NCBI GenBank assembly: GCA_004195435.1
Contig: PSPM01000007.1
Span: 1 to 14,664, forward strand
DNA: 14,664 nt
Reading direction: 5' to 3'
Source: Candidatus Parvarchaeota archaeon
Lineage (GTDB): Archaea; Nanobdellota; Nanobdellia; Pacearchaeales; GW2011-AR1
The notes beneath the pieces are model-generated. The model was not told the origin of the DNA. It saw only the letters and a list, made by a program, of their open reading frames with translations, and searched no databases. Position numbers and translations under genes: made by a program. Each line of letters starts with the position of its first letter. Positions within the stretch are counted from its first letter, which is position 1. Shown here piece by piece: positions 12,509-14,664 of the stretch.

Positions 12509-13957
12509 TTATCCATGTTTTTTGAATAATATTTCCGGTTTTTTAATTTTTGATTCTTTTATAGGAGATTGTAAATCTTTTATTGCTAGTTTAAAATTAA
12601 ATGTTTTTGCAATTTTTTTCGACGTTTCTGGAATAAAAGGACTTAAGAGTATTGCAGAATCTTTGATCGCATTTACTAATTCATAAATTACTTTCTTATC
12701 TTTAGTTTCCCAAGGTTTTTTATGTTGGATGTATTCATTTGTTTCATCTACAAATGCAAATATCTCATTTAATGCTTTGTCTAATTCCAGATTTTCCATT
12801 AATTTAGACACTTTGTCGTAAACAGATTTTGATTTCAGAGAAGAATTATTTTTTTCTACTCCATATTTTTCAGCTAATGTTGAGACTCTCGATACCAAGT
12901 TTCCTATTTTATTTGCCAGTTCATTATTATGCCTTTCAATTAATGCTTTTTCATCAAAATCTCCATCGTCTCCTGAAGCAAAAGGAAATTGTCTCAGAAC
13001 AAAATATCTTACTGTATCTGATCCGTATTTTTCAACTAAAGTTATTGGAGATATTGAGTTGCCAAGCGATTTTGATATTTTTTGTCCGTTGAAAGTTAAA
13101 AAACCATGATTGAATGTTTTAATTGGTAAATCAATTTCTGCCGATTTAAGCATTGCTGGCCAATATACAGTATGAAACCAAGTATTATCTTTTCCTAATA
13201 AATGAATGTCTGCTGGCCAGAATTTATTTAGTTCTTTTGACGATCTAGTAGCAGTGTAGTAATTAATTAAAGCATCAAACCATACATAAGTTACATGTTT
13301 TTTATCTAGTGGAAATGGAATCCCCCAATCAATTTTAGTTCTAGAAATGCTAAAATCTCTGAGCCCTTCTTTAACACGATTTATTACTTCGTTTCTTCTT
13401 TCTTTTGGGAGAATAAAATCTGGATTTTTCTTATACAAACCTAAGAGGAATTTTTGATATTTACTAAGTTTGAAAAAATAGGATTCTTCTTTTAATTTTT
13501 CTAATTCTTTTTTATGAATTGGGCATTTTAATTCTTCAGCTTCTTTTTCAGTATAATATGCTTCGCAACCGGTACAGTAATATCCTTCATATTCTCCTTT
13601 GTAAATATCTCCTTTTTCATAACATTTTTTTATGAAATTTTCTACTATCTTTTTATGATCTTTATCAGTTGTTCTGATAAATCTATCATAATCTATGTTT
13701 AGTTTTTCCCAAGCTTCTTTGAATTTTTTTGATGTTTCATCAACAAATTCTTTCGGAGTTTTTCCCCTTTTTTTAGCTGATTCGGAAACTTTTTTCCCGT
13801 GTTCATCAGTTCCGGTTAGAAAGAAAACTTTTTTCCCATTCAATTTGTTCCATCTGGATAAAGCATCTGCTACGATTTTCTGGTATGCGTGACCTATATG
13901 TGGTTCGGCATTGACATAGTCTATTGCAGTTGTTACATAAAATGTTTCTTTCTTCAT
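12509..13957 (-). CDS. metG: Methionyl-tRNA synthetase, bacterial MetG type
   Basis: This class I enzyme charges tRNA-Met, including initiator tRNA. The 482-residue protein has FYVTTAIDYVNAEPHIGHAY (6-25) with HIGH at 20-23, and FFLTGTDEHGKK (45-56). The connective domain has a single zinc knuckle with C128, C131, C145 and H148. The flipping-tryptophan region is YVWFDALINYY (224-234), and KISKS at 293-297 is the KMSKS-type loop. The helical anticodon domain follows (about 335-465). These sequences resemble the bacterial one-knuckle MetRS, not the two-knuckle archaeal form. There is no C-terminal tRNA-binding EMAP-like domain. The ATG at 13957 is 25.5 bases from a TATA box. The gene converges with minD and diverges from the VKOR gene. 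Bacterial origin is an inference. Confidence 0.95.
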   Translation of the reverse strand: MKKETFYVTTAIDYVNAEPHIGHAYQKIVADALSRWNKLNGKKVFFLTGTDEHGKKVSESAKKRGKTPKEFVDETSKKFKEAWEKLNIDYDRFIRTTDKDHKKIVENFIKKCYEKGDIYKGEYEGYYCTGCEAYYTEKEAEELKCPIHKKELEKLKEESYFFKLSKYQKFLLGLYKKNPDFILPKERRNEVINRVKEGLRDFSISRTKIDWGIPFPLDKKHVTYVWFDALINYYTATRSSKELNKFWPADIHLLGKDNTWFHTVYWPAMLKSAEIDLPIKTFNHGFLTFNGQKISKSLGNSISPITLVEKYGSDTVRYFVLRQFPFASGDDGDFDEKALIERHNNELANKIGNLVSRVSTLAEKYGVEKNNSSLKSKSVYDKVSKLMENLELDKALNEIFAFVDETNEYIQHKKPWETKDKKVIYELVNAIKDSAILLSPFIPETSKKIAKTFNFKLAIKDLQSPIKESKIKKPEILFKKHG

Positions 13958-13978
13958 ATTCGAAAAAGATTTAGAAGA

Positions 13979-13986
13979 TATAAAAA
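13979..13986 (-). promoter_or_regulatory. TATA-like box for metG
   Basis: The minus strand reads TTTTTATA, centred 25.5 bases before the metG ATG at 13957, consistent with a leaderless transcript. It is 17 bases from the divergent VKOR TATA box. Confidence 0.55.
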
Positions 13987-14002
13987 ACTACCGAAGATTA
14001 AG

Positions 14003-14010
14003 TTTATTAA
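14003..14010 (+). promoter_or_regulatory. TATA-like box for the VKOR gene
   Basis: The sequence TTTATTAA is centred 25.5 bases before the ATG at 14032. It supports that start over an out-of-frame ATG ten bases upstream at 14022. Confidence 0.55.
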
Positions 14011-14031
14011 TGAATTATTTTATGAATTCTT

Positions 14032-14439
14032 ATGAAATACTTTAAAGAGATAATGCTTTTAGCTATTTTGTTTGAAGTGATTTTTGTTGGATTCATGATG
14101 CAATCATCTTTGTCTTCAGACGGAGTTTGCATTCTGAACGATTCTCTAACATGTGATCAAGTTCAATTTTCTAAATATGGTGAAATTTTTGGAATTTCCA
14201 TAACAAATTTAGGATTTTTCGCATTTTTATTATTATTATTTGCAGGAGTTTATACTTTTTATTTTGATAAAAAATTTTATCCTTCTTTTAATCTCATGAT
14301 AACTCTTGGATGTTTTTTTGCAATTTATTTCATAATATTACAAGTGATTATTTTGAAAAAAATATGTTCTAATTGTTTTATTGTCGATTTTATGATGATT
14401 TTTATTTTTATTTTGAATAGGTTTTATAGAAGGAATTAA
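14032..14439 (+). CDS. VKOR-family (vitamin K epoxide reductase-like) disulfide-forming membrane protein
   Basis: The 135-residue protein is a compact VKOR homologue, the quinone-linked oxidase that makes disulfides outside the membrane. It has four hydrophobic segments (about 6-24, 57-77, 86-109 and 114-130). The first loop carries the shuttle cysteines C33 and C41 in VCILNDSLTCDQVQFSKYG, including the conserved serine (S47) and YG. The fourth helix begins with the active-site CxxC, C112-S-N-C115. These are the four catalytic cysteines expected of the family. No thioredoxin domain is fused, so it needs a separate partner. The next gene, 24 bases downstream, encodes a membrane-anchored extracytoplasmic protein that could be that partner. 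A leaderless promoter precedes it. The basic end FYRRN suggests a cytoplasmic C-terminus. Confidence 0.87.
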   Translation: MKYFKEIMLLAILFEVIFVGFMMQSSLSSDGVCILNDSLTCDQVQFSKYGEIFGISITNLGFFAFLLLLFAGVYTFYFDKKFYPSFNLMITLGCFFAIYFIILQVIILKKICSNCFIVDFMMIFIFILNRFYRRN

Positions 14440-14442
14440 ATA
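14435..14442 (+). promoter_or_regulatory. TATA-like box for the last, partial gene
   Basis: The sequence ATTAAATA overlaps the VKOR stop codon (14437-14439) and is centred 25.5 bases before the ATG at 14464. The gene may therefore have its own leaderless transcript besides read-through from the VKOR gene. Confidence 0.45.
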
Positions 14443-14463
14443 ACCTACTATACTCCAAATAAA

Positions 14464-14664
14464 ATGAAAAAAAGAGATTTTTTGATAGGGATTTTTACAG
14501 GTATTGTTATAGTGCTTGTTTTAGGATTAGCCATGCAAAATTTTTTTTCAAAAGATATCGGACAGAGCCCTTCAAAAGGAAGTAGCTCTAAAGGAGGGAT
14601 AGTTGGTGGCGGGGCCGGGGGACATGATACTAATTTGTCCCAAGTCTGGCAGGATGCTGAACAT
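14464..14664 (+). CDS. Membrane-anchored extracytoplasmic protein, N-terminal part only
   Basis: The frame runs 67 codons to the right edge without a stop. A basic start (MKKRDF) leads to one hydrophobic helix (about residues 7-24), then a polar stretch and a serine/glycine-rich linker (SPSKGSSSKGGIVGGGAGG, 35-53) that makes this DNA locally GC-rich. The folded domain begins at about NLSQVWQDAEH and is cut off. There is no lipobox cysteine, so it is an anchor or a cleaved signal, not a lipoprotein. Lying 24 bases after the VKOR gene, it may be the thioredoxin-fold partner (DsbA-like) that VKOR oxidises. That is inference from position and topology; no CxxC is in the visible part. Confidence 0.7.
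   Translation, partial: MKKRDFLIGIFTGIVIVLVLGLAMQNFFSKDIGQSPSKGSSSKGGIVGGGAGGHDTNLSQVWQDAEH

Noticed and set aside
1..14664. CRISPR array, tRNA, rRNA, insertion sequence or prophage element
   Set aside because: I saw no regularly spaced repeats, no cloverleaf with CCA-type ends or T-arm consensus, no transposase and no terminal inverted repeats.

Overview
The window looks like part of the chromosome of a DPANN-type archaeon (Woesearchaeota, Pacearchaeota or Nanoarchaeota-like). The reasons are archaeal or eukaryote-type information-processing genes (aIF1A, aIF2-beta, MCM, an RPA-like OB-fold protein, aRF1 with NIKS and GGQ motifs, archaeal NAC, Sec61-beta), a very AT-rich sequence, short proteins, tight packing, and some bacterial-type genes (MetRS of the MetG type, a YvcK-like protein). 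The lineage is inferred from gene content only.

Layout. 1-1551 (minus strand): a translation-initiation cluster with aIF2-beta, a small zinc-ribbon protein, a DUF424 protein and a small membrane protein, then a separately promoted aIF1A that runs off the left edge. 1590-2708 (plus): a small membrane protein, a YbjQ/UPF0145 protein and a cysteine-rich membrane protein. 2710-5333 (minus): MCM helicase, translationally coupled to an RPA32-like protein. 5441-6409 (plus): YvcK-like protein. 6401-9813 (minus): aRF1 and a valyl-tRNA synthetase gene whose frame is broken three times. 9902-12475 (plus): an endonuclease III lacking the Fe-S segment, Sec61-beta, NAC, an unrecognised helical protein and a MinD-like ATPase. 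12509-13957 (minus): bacterial-type MetRS. 14032-14664 (plus): a VKOR-family disulfide-forming membrane protein and the start of a membrane-anchored protein.

The gene-expression layout is regular. For almost every gene that leads a transcription unit, a TATA-like octamer is centred about 25.5 bases before the start codon, so transcripts should be leaderless. This geometry corrects the start codons of aIF2-beta and NAC. It also shows that aIF2-beta and its divergent neighbour share one palindromic TATA box placed exactly midway between their start codons.

The most unusual locus is valS. It keeps its signature and editing motifs but has three frame changes (+1, -1, +1). At each one a stretch of about 13-18 residues expected from the family appears to be missing. 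The junctions look like deletions between short direct repeats, although recoding cannot be excluded. I see no CRISPR array, rRNA, tRNA, insertion sequence or dedicated defence system. There is no gene-free stretch over 300 bases.
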